Below, piece by piece: positions 32,984 to 45,470 of a stretch of DNA of 64,000 nt (positions are counted from its first letter, which is position 1; the number at the start of each line of letters is the position of its first letter). The notes beneath the pieces are model-generated. The model ran no database searches and was not told the DNA's origin. It worked only from the letters and a program-made list of their open reading frames with translations. This stretch comes from Apostichopus japonicus (taxonomy: Eukaryota; Echinodermata; Holothuroidea; Aspidochirotida; Stichopodidae), in contig NC_092580.1 of assembly GCF_037975245.1 (NCBI RefSeq), positions 5,928,501-5,992,500 of the forward strand. The letters run 5' to 3'. Position numbers and translations under genes: made by a program.

Positions 32984-35900
32984 CCCAAGGCAATACAAAT
33001 CTATGCAATGGTGAATTTGTGTTTCTGTTAATGTGATGCCTTAGCTTGTACATAACTCCCTACTATATGCCCAGTATACTTGTTCAATATGGGCCCAATG
33101 GCTGAATTCTCTGCTGCCTTTGCTTGTACTTGCTGGAGGTCAAGCTGTGCTATCTGCTACAGCAAGATGTGTGCAATTATTATCTTTGCTAAATTCCAAC
33201 AATATATCACAAATAAGACAATTTTAAGTGGGATAAAAATGTATTTACTCTACAAAGTTTGAATTATGAATGGTACGAGACTCGCAATCGTTCAATGGTT
33301 TACAAATATGCAACAGTTGAAAATATTTACATTTGATGTACATAAAACTGAATCAGACAGCACTGTTAGTCTTTAAGACAAAAGAGTATTTTACTGCTTA
33401 AAATCTTGTTGTCTCATTTCATTCCAACATTTACAGTATGTTTTCTTCATTTGGTCCCTTATCTATTTCAGCAGGGATTAGATACAAAAGAAAGTGTTGC
33501 ATCATTTAATGTAGTGTTAATGTTTCACAACAAAGTTCCTTTGAAACAACAATTTCAATTCATATAATTATCAATACTGAATATTCATCTGTTATTATGA
33601 ATGAGACAACACCCTTCTTAATTAATTATTCACTTCGAAGTAGAGGAAGATTATAAATTCGTCATCATTACCAGCACCCTTACTAATGTACTATTTCTTG
33701 CAAAAACAGTTAATAATACACATAAAATTAACAGCAGAAGGCAATGACTTTCAGGAAGGTTGATGAAATTATAAAGAGAGAATCAGCGCTTCCTGCCTAA
33801 AATACATGGAGAAAAGTGCCTTGTTTGTAACTGTACCAAATGAACTGTTAATCAAGGTTCTTGTGTTTGCAAAACATTTCAATGTGAGCAAAGACCTTGT
33901 GTTCTGTGAATTTTGTTACACAGATGTCAGAACATACTACATCAGTTTAATATATATCTGACAAGTTATTAATATCAAAACATCAACAACTATGAACGTT
34001 TTGCAGCAAATATAAGAAGGCCAAGGGTAACATTCGATACAAAGGAGGACATAGTTATCGTCAGTATTTTTGGGGTAATAATCCATTTAAAGTGTGAATA
34101 AGCTGGCTAGGCTTGGTTTCTAGAAAGTCCTGCAAGTACACACTACCCCTTAAATTGTACTGGTTACTGCTCACCCCCAACCTGCCCAGTAAGAAAGAAA
34201 AAATCAACTCTGAAACAAGCAAATTTTAACAGCATTTCATTAACAATGCAAGGTTAAACTAAAATACCTGAGAAATATTTCATAACAAGGATCAAAGTGT
34301 CAGATTTTTATGCTCAAGCTACTACAATGAAAATTTCAGGTGATTTCAAGAAAATTTGTCACCATTTTGTTATCATATAAAAACTTACATATTATGTGAC
34401 AACCACTTCATTTTTCAAGAGTAAACTAATTTAGTAGACCACTGAAGCAACTGGTTGAATTTGCAGTGTATCTATGCACACAATATACAATGTTAATGGA
34501 TGTCAAAACGACTATGACTAGCTGCCATGTCATAGCTACTATGACTAGGCTGGATAAAAAGATTTGGAGAGAGCAATGCACTGTGATGTGAAAGCAGAAT
34601 ACCGTAATTTGTTCTCGTAAAGAAATGCAACCAGCTGCTTCAAAGAGCTTCTCAAACATGGAGGTACATTTACCAAAGTTTATCAAAACAAATAAAAACA
34701 ATACAGAAATTGTTTGACATTTCAGAGAAAACACGACTTCTACTGCCAAAAACAGGTGGGTGTAGCATTATTGAGCAATAAACTATTCAGTTGTTAGTGT
34801 AATCTGTAGAGTCTCTTGCAGGTTCAAAGAAAGTTCACTTCATCATGGGGTGAGCTGACATATTTGATTTATTTCAAGCTGAATATCTCATCCTGATAAG
34901 CTGATTTTATGCGTCTGATGTGTCATATAGGCTTTGATATAAAAAACCCATGTGTCAAGTTATAAGTCATTACAAAAGAACACACCTGTTTGTACGACAA
35001 ACAAAAGGTAAAGTCTCACACCAACAAACTTTCAACATACCTCCAGCTAAATCTCTTAAAAGATAATTATAGAAATACTAAGGACACAGACAAAAGGCCT
35101 TTGTTTTATCTCCTATCAGTCTTAATCCTTTTCTACTTTAGGTAAAATCTGAGGACAACTTTGCTAAATATAAGTATTTATAGCTGATACTATGCACAAT
35201 CTGTCTGACATGATCATGTGACCAAGACATACACAGATAAAGCCTCACTATATCTCAAAACCTTGGAAGCATTACCTTAACTGAGATATTGATAATGAAG
35301 AAGTGTTAAGTGTCTGCTGCATCATTTGAATTATGTGGAAACTACTGGAAGACTGGCCACATTCAGCTGGAAAGACCTGATGGTACCTTTCTCACAGGAC
35401 ACTATTTTCAAAGGACAGAAACCTGTCATCTTCTAGTTTATGTGTCATTACCAACAAGTACAAATTTGACATTTTACACTCTAATTCTACCATAAAATAT
35501 ATATTAATATTTCTTGATTTCAAATAAAGAGGGCTCATCCTGCTTTTTGCTACAATGTTATCCTTTTGTTCATACAAAACAAGTTGAAGTATAATATTTA
35601 TAAATAATTAGTCTCAATCTGAACAGACACAAAAAAGCAAAATGGTGAGAAATATGCTGTAAAATCAATACAATGAAGGAAATGATTTCACTGAGGTTTG
35701 CATATCAAATTTTTATTTCCAAACCATTTATTACTTGCCCTGTTTACCTAATGTAACTAATAATTCAGAAAAGTTGTTATTGTTAGGTTGCTTTGACTGA
35801 CACTTGTAGAGGGTGTTCTTCATCAATCTGTAAACACTAGAAGCCGAACACAGCCACGGTGCTGTGTCAAATGGCAGTTTTTGACACAGAGGTGATATGC

Positions 35901-36880
35901 CAGCTCCTCTACCTTCAGAGGCCACTAGAGATGTATAATATAAGTGCAGCATGTTAAAGGCATCATTTACAGTAATTTGGCATAGTCCTCGTCCATCTCT
36001 GTAGCTGTTGCTGCCTCTTCATATTTCTCCTGAGGAAATGAATCATAGTTTGATGATTCCTGGCATAGTGTTCTGTATCAACCCAAAGGATGATGCTGAA
36101 GTAGTTTCTTCATCTAATTGGAGAGAAGAGGAACAAGATTGTAGAGAAGAGGCAAAAAAATTTGCAGAGAACGGGTTACAAGCACTTAAAGCACAAATAG
36201 GCAGTAATTTACCTGACCAGTTAATGATTTGTTAATGTAACTTATGACCCAATTTAAATACAAAGTATGCTAGACTATGTTAGGTAAATCTGCTATAAAT
36301 CCAATGTGTTCAAATTAGACTTTTGTGCCTGTAGTAACATTAATGCCAGAGCTGTATTTTGGGGACTTAGACAATGGTAAAACTTACTGCCCCAGATACA
36401 ATTTACCTTGGCTTTGTAAGGTAACGAGGATATCTGAAAACATGAGAATAAAGTCAACCTGTAGGTGAATATCATCACTGTTCTAGAGAAGGCCGTTTTG
36501 ATAACTAGATAGCATTTCCATAAAGGCAGTCGTTAGTGGGAACATGTCACTATTTGAATTTACACATGTGCACTACCCTGCATTACTTCAAGCTGGAATT
36601 CAGAAGTTCTGTTTTTCTGTTATACAGAGTATTACTCAGCTATAATGGATATGAATATGGTTAGCACAAATACCAAAAACTGAGAATATATTTGAATGTT
36701 CTGTGGTTGGATTTACAATTGCTGTACAGATTTAACCTACTACCTCCTCAATAGTACTAACTCCACACTTTCCATACTTTTCTCCTCTACTGTCCACTAC
36801 CTATTACTATAATTATGTCCATATATTTGTTTGCTTCTCCCATATTATGTCCACAAACCTTGCATAACTATACTGTTCCA
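32984..36880. other. Gene-poor region downstream of PPP4R2
   Basis: Mostly AT-rich with no recognisable gene. Part of it is probably the 3' UTR of the minus-strand PPP4R2 gene. A short minus-strand frame at 36059-35967 looks protein-like and is listed separately. The other open frames look like chance frames. Confidence 0.45.
35967..36059 (-). CDS. Possible terminal coding exon of unknown or alternatively spliced gene
   Basis: On the minus strand, after a candidate acceptor (TATGCCAG at 36067-36060), 30 codons lead to a TAA at 35969-35967. They give an acidic, hydrophilic C-terminus containing YDSFPQEKYEEAATATEMDE and ending DYAKLL. The composition is protein-like and unlike the AT-rich chance frames around it. 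It lies about 0.8 kb downstream of the PPP4R2 stop on the same strand, so it could be an alternative last exon of PPP4R2 or the end of a separate small gene. The polypyrimidine tract is weak, and no upstream exon was matched. Unrecognised; weak support. Confidence 0.25.
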   Translation of the reverse strand, partial: ESSNYDSFPQEKYEEAATATEMDEDYAKLL

Positions 36881-39800
36881 TCATTTCCCGCTGTCATCCT
36901 CTTCTGTCGGTCTCTCTGCAGCAATAGCTTCATTTGTTTCCTCTTCTTGAGATGGAGCTTCTGTGACTTGGCTGGAACTCGGAACATTCGTTTCCTCTTT
37001 TGAACTTTGAACTTCATCCTTTTGATCGGTACTCTCTGAATTAAGTCCCTGAGAAGTTGGTTCTTGTTCCTCTGTAGCCCCTGAAGTGCTCTGAACTTCC
37101 ATTTCCTCTGAGCTACTTTGGTCTTGTAATCTGTCTGTTGACCCTTGTGCCTCCATGGCCTCTGATGAACTTTGGCTGTCTGATGAATATCCGTTTGTAG
37201 AAGAAGAAGAAGAATCGCTGCCAGCATCTTCTGAGCTCACTTCTTTCTCTGAGGCTGGTAATCGGTCCTCGGATGTTGATGGTGTAGTGCTTATCTCTTT
37301 TCCCTGGTCCGGTAATTCCTCTAATTTAACCCTTTTTGCAGCTGGTTCTTCTGATGGTTCTGTTTGAGGTAATTCCTTAGATGTAGATGTGATTCCTTCA
37401 CTTGAAGATGCTAGAGAAATAGAAAAAATAGAAAACACTAATTACATCTATTTTCTTTTTTCTATCTATTTTTCTATCTATTTTCTATCTTCCAAATGAA
37501 AACACAAATTCAAGTGTTATACCGTACGGCAAACACTGCAAAAGGCAACATTTAATATCAAAAGATGGACAAACAACTAAACGAGGAGTATTGACAATGG
37601 ATAAGTTGGAAAGTTGTCTGTGGATTTTTTATGTACTTTTCAATCTGATTTCCTTACACAAGCTTTGGCAGTAAGATAAGCAGTATGTTGACTCTTATTT
37701 CTCTCTGGATGAATATTTCGGCATGTAAAAAGTAACAAATGATAAGAAAACAATACAGCACCTCTCTTTAAAGTATCTGTACCACCCAAAAATGTGAGAT
37801 GGTCTGTGCCACAAATGTTGGCTCGTTTCTATTGTTCCAAAGACACAATTAAGAAGCAAACTTACGTTGTTGTTTGGCAGCACTGGGAGAAGATGGAACT
37901 CGGAACTGTGAGTCCTTAGACTGTGTGCCATTTGGAATGTTATTCTCTGATAGAATGCCGTTCACCATCGGTGTACCCTTAGATCCTTCAAACAAGGACG
38001 TGATACGTTTCCCTGTGGGTGTCACCGTTGTGACGATTAAAATATTCTATAATAGGAAGGAAAAGGAACGTTAAATGACTACTCTTGGGCTATAGTAACA
38101 TGGTTAGCTAAATTTTGTAAAGAAAAGTAAGCAAGTCAGGTTATATCAATATTGGATAGTGCTAACATTGGATTAATGTGACCAAAAAACTTTTGTGTTT
38201 GAATTATGTGTCTTGGTATATCTCATGTAAGTGGACGATCTGACTATCATTAAACCACTTGGCAAGGGAGCATCATCATCATCTTCTAAACTGCAAAGGC
38301 TTCTTGACTGAAACCAATTGTAATAGATAACAGAAGGTATTAGGACTTACCTTCTCAATACCCCTCATAAATTTATCTCTTTGCATGTAATACTTCTTTG
38401 GTGATACTAGTAGCTCACATATCCTCTGTATTGTAAATGGTGCACTGAAAAGAAGGAATATCCAAAGTTAAATCATTCCAATGAAAACCAATGATACAAA
38501 CAAATTACAATTGTTCAAATGGGACTTGAAAAGACTCAAGAGAAACATTTCGATTTAGAGCAGATGGTTACTCTTTGTTCTTTCATTTCGATCTGCACGA
38601 GGCCATAAAACAAAAAATATTTGTTAGTATGTTGTTTTAGATCACAGGAAGCTAGCCCCTGCCAATTTGTATATAAATAACGTAATCACATCACGTGACT
38701 GTGCAAATTGATGGCCACCAATTTGGCAACCTGGTGGAAAGTGTTCTAAAGTTGTATCATTTAAGTAATAAATGAATACTACTACTATAGAAATAACTGA
38801 ATTTGACACCACTGTTTAACTCATTGATTCATGGAATTTGAAGTTTTATTGACTTGAGAATTTAAAGATTCATTAAATGGTAAATTTTGTTTTTATGATG
38901 AGGAGTGAATATCTGATTCATTAAAAAACTCAGATATCTCTCTCATCCAAGTGAAAAACAAACTAAACTACATAACATAACATGGATTAAGGGTACATAG
39001 GAACTTAAGTAAACATTTCATGTGTATCATATTCATGGAAGCATTAACAAGTTATAAGGAACTAAATGTTGGAGAAAATAATTGCAATGACTAATGCACA
39101 CATCATTCACTACTTTGCTTGTTTATGGAAAAAAAGTGCTTTATCTAGCTAAAATGATACTGTCATATTGTTGAAACCAGATCATGAGAAGGCAATTTTA
39201 AAGAGAAATGGAGCACATATATTTGATTTAATTTTCACCTTCTGCCACAATAACATCACGTTTACAAACTTGCCAGTAACCTTATAAAGGGCATAGAAAC
39301 CGACAACAGTAAGATATAAAACAGGGTTGTCCAACCTACGGCCTGTGGGCAACAGTCCGGCCCGCCGCAGGGTTGCGTGCGGCCCGCCACAGATGCTCTA
39401 CGGTGCGAAATTTTAGTGAGCAGATTAATTGATAGCAATTTGAAGCTATATAATCAATCATTCGAACCTTCTGGGTCCAAAAAAACTGCATACAGGTCAG
39501 TTTGTGGGACACTCTCTCAGCGGAGGTAGGGGGGGGGGTGGCTGAACTTTATTCATCTGTTTTATCAGGAAGGAAAATAAATCAGTGCGCTCCGCGCGCA
39601 GTGCTCACAGTTTGTTGCCTTGGGCTTCGGGCAAAAAATCGGGCGTATGGTTCATGCGGCCCCCTCCTTCATCATAATCATTCCATGTGACCCTCCTCTG
39701 CAAAAGGTTGGACAACCCGATATAAAACATTGATAATAGTTCATGGGAGCAACACAAATTCTTTCCATGCTGTAATTTGGCCAGGATACTTACTCATTGA

Positions 39801-42256
39801 ATTTGCCGATATTTGTTAGTAATCTCTGCTTCATGTCTGCAAACGAGACATTTTCTACATTCGGTAGTAACGGTACGCTTTCATCTGGATTTTCTGTCAT
39901 GTATTCTTCTATAACATTCTCAAGCTTCTGAGCCAACAACAGCTTCACCTTACCCCAGGGATATCTATAATTGAAAATCAAATAGTTTGCAAAGAATGAA
40001 TTTGATAACAGTGCAACTACCAAATAGTTTCAGCTATGAACTATAAGTGATAGTTGACAGACTACTGCTAAACAACACAATATAAGAACTAATGCAGAAA
40101 CCCCAGGGATGTGAATGACAGGTTGCTTCCTGGAAATTTGATAAGCACTTTTCATGAACAAGAGGGGTGGGTGCCTCCTGGACACTTCCAATCAATTTGT
40201 TATATGTCAACCTTTCACTTAAATTACACTCTTTGGGTATCTTAGAAAGCATTTTAATTTCAACCATCATTTGATCTCAAAGGAAGTTCCACAAAAACAA
40301 TGGGATTTTGTACTGAGCATATTGTGTCCATCTACCATGTATGAGATCTGTTCATGCTGTCTATATCTTGAGATATTATTTCACAACCAAACACTCACAT
40401 ACATGATTCCTTGAACATAAAGCTTCCCTACCAAGTTTTCAAACTGGGATGAGGCCAGTCAATGACTGATTTAAAGCAGTACACTATAGAGAAAGGATAA
40501 CATAAGGAGGCATCTTTTCTCCCAGCAAGAATGTAACTACAGTATTCATATCAACCAAGACAGCGATTCAGTTTACATCATTCACTAAACCTTTACAACC
40601 ACATGGTATCATCTTTCACATCAGCATCTTAATTGGTAAGCTGTGTCCCTTGTGTGTACTTGAGATCTGTATACTTCAGGAGGGCCTATACTTCAACTAG
40701 GTTTCAGTTGTTCTCGGCACACAGTATTTTCCGCACATTACTTTCTGCTGAAAAAGTTCTTGTGCGGAAAACAACTTTTTTTCCCCACTTACCTGTACAC
40801 TATATTTTTCCTGAATTTTAGGATACCAAATTCAAGATGATGAAAATAACAAGAGAAATTATCAAAGAACGTCGATAACGATGGTTAGATTGAGTTCATT
40901 TTAGAACAGTTAAGCTGTTTATAATTGACAGGAGGCTTGGGGTGTTTGTAATTAGTAATTATTTAAAGAAGTATGAGGCATAATATTATATAGCCCTATA
41001 TATTCTCACTCTGTACTCTGTTATGGTCAATGTGAAAATATCACAAAAGACACCCCACCTCCCCCCTCCCCTGCCTGCCCCCTAAAGCATGAAACTTAGC
41101 GAGACCAAATCATCACGGCAGCTCACCTTTTTTCACCTTCACGCCATATCGAAAACTACAACCAAATAAGGTGGCCCTGTTTAACTAAAATTAAACTTGT
41201 GCGTACAGCCTAAGCTAGTTCTTACAGCCTAAGCTAGTGCTTACAGCCTAAGCTATAAGCTAAGCTATCCTAATAATTATCTAGTCTCAGAGCTACATTT
41301 TATCCTGCTACAGTCAAATTCTATCTTCTCCATCCTCCTAAATCCTTACATGTGCCTAATCATTTCTAGTAAGCCATTCTGCTCCTCCCTAACAAAGGTA
41401 CCTGAAAAAAACGTTGTTTTCCGCTGACAAATTTGTGTGCTACTGTACTTACGTGGCTCTGCCAGTGACTGCTATTGAGTTGAGAAGTTTCTCCAAATCT
41501 GCAGGAATCTCCTTGACTGGCTTCTCTGCAAATGCTAGAATATAAACAAATAAGCAATATTAATGGGTCAGTCTGAACTGATTCCACCTGCTACACAATG
41601 TTTTTGTTACACAAGTATAAATAATAGGCTACCTTTTATTTTCAGAGGATGTTTAAAATTTTGGTCAAGTTTTTCAGTCTGTGTAGATTTTGTGTCAAAG
41701 TGTGGTTACAGTTTGACTTTCAAACATGTACCACTTTGTCTATCAGAACCACCAGCCCACATATGCCTAGCCTATCTATGTGCAAACTACAAAGGTACAG
41801 TAGGAATCAACATCATTAAGTTACCATACACAGTACAGCCAACAGGCAATTGATAAAACCATGTCTTTCAGTTTTAAACAATGATACGCAAGATGACTAG
41901 GCGAGCACGCTGATCACAATTGCTTAAAACTTACAACGCATTTCAGTTCTGCAATTTGGCTACTAACTTTGGTCTAAGGCCAGGCTTTACGTTGCAACTT
42001 ACAGCTTACGAACTGAAACATGAAAATTGTATTGCATAATCAACGTAACAATAACCTATCCTGGCCATATTCTTAATCACGTTAGGCCTTAACATTAGGG
42101 CGACATCGCGTAATACTGTCCAGCACATCGGATCATAGTATAATTAAGGACCGGAGTTATAGAGTATTCTGTACACGAAAAGGCAAGAAAATAAACATGA
42201 AACAAACAATCCAAAGTTTCGTTGACGGAATCCCTCTCCTGGTTACTCAATGCCAT
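36881..42256 (-). CDS. PPP4R2: PPP4R2, regulatory subunit 2 of protein phosphatase 4 (complete)
   Basis: Six coding exons on the minus strand: 42256-42208, 41534-41453, 39964-39794, 38444-38351, 38046-37866 and 37410-36881 (TGA at 36883-36881). Every intron is GT...AG and the phases agree, giving 1107 nt and 368 aa. The first donor (GATT/GTTTGT) is the weakest. Residues about 5-175 are the conserved PPP4R2 domain, with [37 protein letters not shown] and [10 protein letters not shown]. The rest is a low-complexity, Ser/Glu-rich acidic tail, as in the human protein (about 417 aa). The subunit binds PPP4C and targets the phosphatase in DNA-damage signalling and spliceosomal assembly. PAAKRVKLE at 215-223 is a strong monopartite nuclear localisation signal. 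The start ATG at 42256-42254 fits the family's N-terminal alignment ([17 protein letters not shown] against LQEALKDFEKRGKKEV). Confidence 0.94.
39322..39719. mobile_element. hAT-like non-autonomous transposon, 398 bp, in PPP4R2 intron 4 (numbering coding exons 1-6)
   Basis: The left end is CAGGGTTGTCCAACCT and the right end is AGGTTGGACAACCCG; 14 bp (GGGTTGTCCAACCT) are perfectly inverted. The element is flanked by the 8-bp direct repeat ATATAAAA (39314-39321 and 39720-39727), the duplication length typical of hAT transposons. The subterminal GGCCTGTGGG...CCGGCCCGCC resembles Charlie-type termini. There is no transposase; it contains a G run near 39529-39538. It sits between the exons at 39964-39794 and 38444-38351 and would be spliced out. 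Confidence 0.9.
41203..41257. repeat. Three-copy 19-bp tandem repeat in PPP4R2 intron 2
   Basis: TTACAGCCTAAGCTAGTGC-like units start at 41203, 41222 and 41241, followed by a partial AAGCTAAGCTATCC. Intronic, no visible function. Confidence 0.88.
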
Positions 42257-43177
42257 TTTCTTTCTCGTGACCGTGTCGTCTCTGTCGCGAACTTGTTTTC
42301 AGTCGGCGTACAATTTGAAGTTACAGTACGCGGCTATCAGCTGGAAATCTGAATTCAATATGATAAATCAGTCTAGCGCCATCTTTTAAATTAGAGTTTC
42401 CGTGAAGTTAATTTCTGTGGTCAAGGGTTCTTTTTTTATCGGAGCAGGGAATTCAACTCTCTCCATTATAGAATATCTCATCAATGTGATCTCCCACTGT
42501 TTCTTGCCACATGGAAGTTTGAAAACAGGAACAGACTGAGTGGAGAGTCCGGAGAAAGTGTAAAGAAGAAAGGGAGTAAGAGATTAGAATATATAGCTTT
42601 CCCTAGTTTGATGAATTGATATTAGTCTAGGTTGACGTGCAATTATACCGTAGAAACATCCGATTGTCCTTTACTACTTATTTGCGGATGGAACCTCCGA
42701 TATCTGAAGCTGCAACATATGAGCGTCTTCATTTTAATAGTTGAGATAACATATAGAGTGTCGTCTCCAAAATCCTACCAAAAACAATTTTGCGAGGGTG
42801 GCTCACTTTTAACTTGAAACGCCGTGACATTGAAATAGTTCTGCGCCAACGATAAATGGGACAGTGCAGTCCTTAATCTCAATCTATTGTTTAGAAATTG
42901 TAATATCAGGCCACCCTTTGGTAGCAATCTAGCCCAAACTTAAATTTTATTTCAAATATGTTATTGTGACCACAGAAGTCGTCTTTTTTCCCTATCGAGT
43001 TTTGCGTCCCGTCTGAGGTGTACCTGCTAGACTAGGTAATCCAGCCACTTTAATTTATGAGCCTTAGATGTTTAAACTGACATTTCTAAAGAATATAAAT
43101 GGCTAAGAATACAACAAATGCATATATATAGCAGGGTTGTATTACTGGTCTATTATAAAGCAAAATAAAAACTCAAA
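42257..43177. other. 5' flank of PPP4R2, intergenic
   Basis: No coding sequence supported. This interval holds the presumed promoter and 5' UTR of the minus-strand PPP4R2 gene. No TATA box at a convincing position was recognised. Confidence 0.5.
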
Positions 43178-44690
43178 CATGTGGGAGTTGTGTTTGATTC
43201 GTCTTTAAGTGCTGACGTCTTTATTGCTAAAGTATGCCAGAGAGCATTCCACAACATCAGGAACATTTCGATGATTCGACAGCCAAAATAGCTGCCACTC
43301 TGGTGCAGTCGTGTGTTCTGTCACATCTTGACTATAGCAATGCTCTCCACATTGGAATATACCTAACAATCTTCTTAATGATAAGCTTCAACGTGCAGTG
43401 TTCAGAACTGTGCTGCTAGACTTGTAACAAATGTAAAAAACACCAACATATAACACCAATTCTTACAGATCTTCACTGGCTTAGAATTGCGGACAGAATC
43501 AATTATAAATTCTTGTCCTTGTGTTCAAAGCAAAGAATGGCTTAGCCCCAGTTTACCTACAAGAGCTTCTCCAAGAATATAAACATAGCAGGGTGCTTCG
43601 TTCAAGCGTACAACATATGCTATCTGTTCCTATTCTTCGCACTTCCACCTATGGGGAACGTTGCTTTGCTAGATCAGCTCCACAGCTCTGGAACAGTCTC
43701 CCCTTACATCTGAAAACAATCCAGCATGTGTCAACTTTCCAGAAAGAACTTAAGACGTTCTTATTCATGAATGCGTATCCATTTGTTTGATAACTGTTGT
43801 GTCCATTTGGCAAGGGCGGCGGAACCGGGGGGGGGGGCACAGGGGGCACGTGCCCCCCCACTTTTCCTCCGGTTAAAAATGTGCCCTTTTTCTACATAAA
43901 AATTTCAAAATAAAAAAAGAGAGTTTACAAAGCGAAACCCACGTCGAATGAAATATTTCGGGAAGTTTTAAATGTTAACTACCACAGGCGTAGAAGCCCA
44001 ATTTATTGGGGGGGGGGGGGCTGTAACGACTTGCCCGAAAATATTACCAAAATTTTTCGCGCGCTACGCGCGCGTTCAACATGTAATGTGCATATCATAT
44101 AGGCATGCGTTGGTTATTACATCGCATGCCTATAACATACAATCATTTGCCGTGTTATAACCCTTCCAAATTGGTTATAATTATTGGGAAAGTCATTACA
44201 ATAATAATGATCATAATAATATCACTTTTACCATTGAAAAAACAGAAAATTATTTTTCTTTCAGTATTTTGACATATTTCATTTGCTTCCATGCATGTAT
44301 CGATCGCGTGTGCAGGGACTAGGACTTTATAATGATTTCACCTCATTTTGTCATTTTCCTTGTTTCCCAATTTGCACATTAGATATTGTAGTGCTAGTAT
44401 GCATTGTTTCCTTGAGGGGTATGGGGGGGGGGTAGCGATGATGGAGTGATGTGTATACGCAAATAAGATAATACAATAAGAGTTATAAAGGGTACTAAAT
44501 ATCAGGCTGCATCAGTCCAATCGAATTTCTGCAAAGTGCCCTTCGACGTTGGTGCCCCCCCAGATTAAAAGTGCTTCCGCCGCCCTTGCCATTTGGGGTA
44601 CTTTGCTGCTACAGAGCTTCTGAGCATTTTTTTGAGCTGGATAAAAGCGCTTTACAAATTTTTATATCATTAGTATTATGTGGCGATCAT
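43178..44690 (+). pseudogene. CR1/L2-type LINE relic, 3' part, split by a DNA transposon
   Basis: From 43178 the + strand encodes, across several frameshifts and stops, the C-terminal part of a LINE reverse transcriptase: GVVFDSSLSAD, VCQRAFHNIRNI, then 43533-43790 FKAKNGLAPVYLQELL, LRSSVQHMLSVP, TYGERCFARSAPQLWNSLP and STFQKELKTFLF. This is the conserved tail seen in L2/CR1-like elements. After a 778-bp insertion (43811-44588) the LINE resumes at about 44597, with its 3' UTR and the typical AAAGCGCTTTACAAATTTT end near 44648-44668. It is dead: several frames are needed to read it. Confidence 0.85.
43811..44588. mobile_element. hAT-like non-autonomous transposon, 778 bp, inside the LINE relic
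   Basis: The left terminus CAAGGGCGGCGGAA (43811-43824) and right terminus TTCCGCCGCCCTTG (44575-44588) are perfect inverted repeats. The 8-bp direct repeat CCATTTGG flanks it (43803-43810 and 44589-44596), the length typical of hAT. The interior is non-coding, with G runs (43827-43837, 44008-44020, 44423-44432) and CGCGCGCTACGCGCGCG near 44059-44075. It also contains a segment (about 43985-44032) related to the short element at 21561-21638. The insertion is younger than the LINE copy it interrupts. Confidence 0.9.
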
Positions 44691-45470
44691 GTAAATATTA
44701 ATGCGTAGTGCACAGTTTCTCCCGCCGTATGGCGTTCCATAGAAGGTGCATCATTTTCGTAGCAACCAGATCAGAGATCCTTTTAGGACTCTAGTAGCAA
44801 CTGTAGTGTGCTTTAATAACTGTCACAGATTTTGTTCTGTTGACTTTACAAATATACACACCATGACCTGTAAATATGTGACCTGGTCGTGCATCAGCTG
44901 GAAAGGAACCCCTTTGATTGCTGCCAAGTACTATATTTTAATTACTTTTCACTCCAGTACCCGGGAAGTTGCACTTAATATAACTACGCGGTCAACACGA
45001 TCCAAGCACAATATTGCACCAATCTTCTCACGAAGTTGTATGCAGCACAGCAGACGTACCGTGCACAGGGAGCAGACGGCGTCAGATACGGAACTGTCAG
45101 TATCACTTCGTGGAAAGAGTTCGAGTCATGGCTCTTGCAAATTAGTACTTTAGTAGGTCTACCACAAGTACCAGTATTACCACTTGGTTATAGGCGAGGA
45201 GAGATAATATTTGGCTTTATTATTGGCTATACTATTCAGCTGTTTTATCAACTGTGAGTTCTTAGCGTCAGCAGTTCGATTTTGTGAAGGTTTTCTAGGC
45301 CACTTCCTTCCTCGCATTTACATATATGTTAGTAACTATTTAATGTTAAACCTGTATATTGAGGAGAAAGATATAAATGAAAGGTTGAAGTTGTCTAGGT
45401 TAGGTTCAAGGAATTTTGAAAACAAGGAATTCGAGCCGTTAAGCCTGATGATATATCTGTTGAAATCGTG
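44691..45470. other. Intergenic stretch without a recognised gene
   Basis: Three overlapping open frames of 73-135 codons occur on the + strand but lack any domain and overlap each other. Nothing here can be supported as a gene. Confidence 0.5.

Noticed and set aside
34426-34749. 107-codon hydrophobic minus-strand frame
   Set aside because: It has an AT-rich hydrophobic composition typical of chance frames, with no splice context and no family match.
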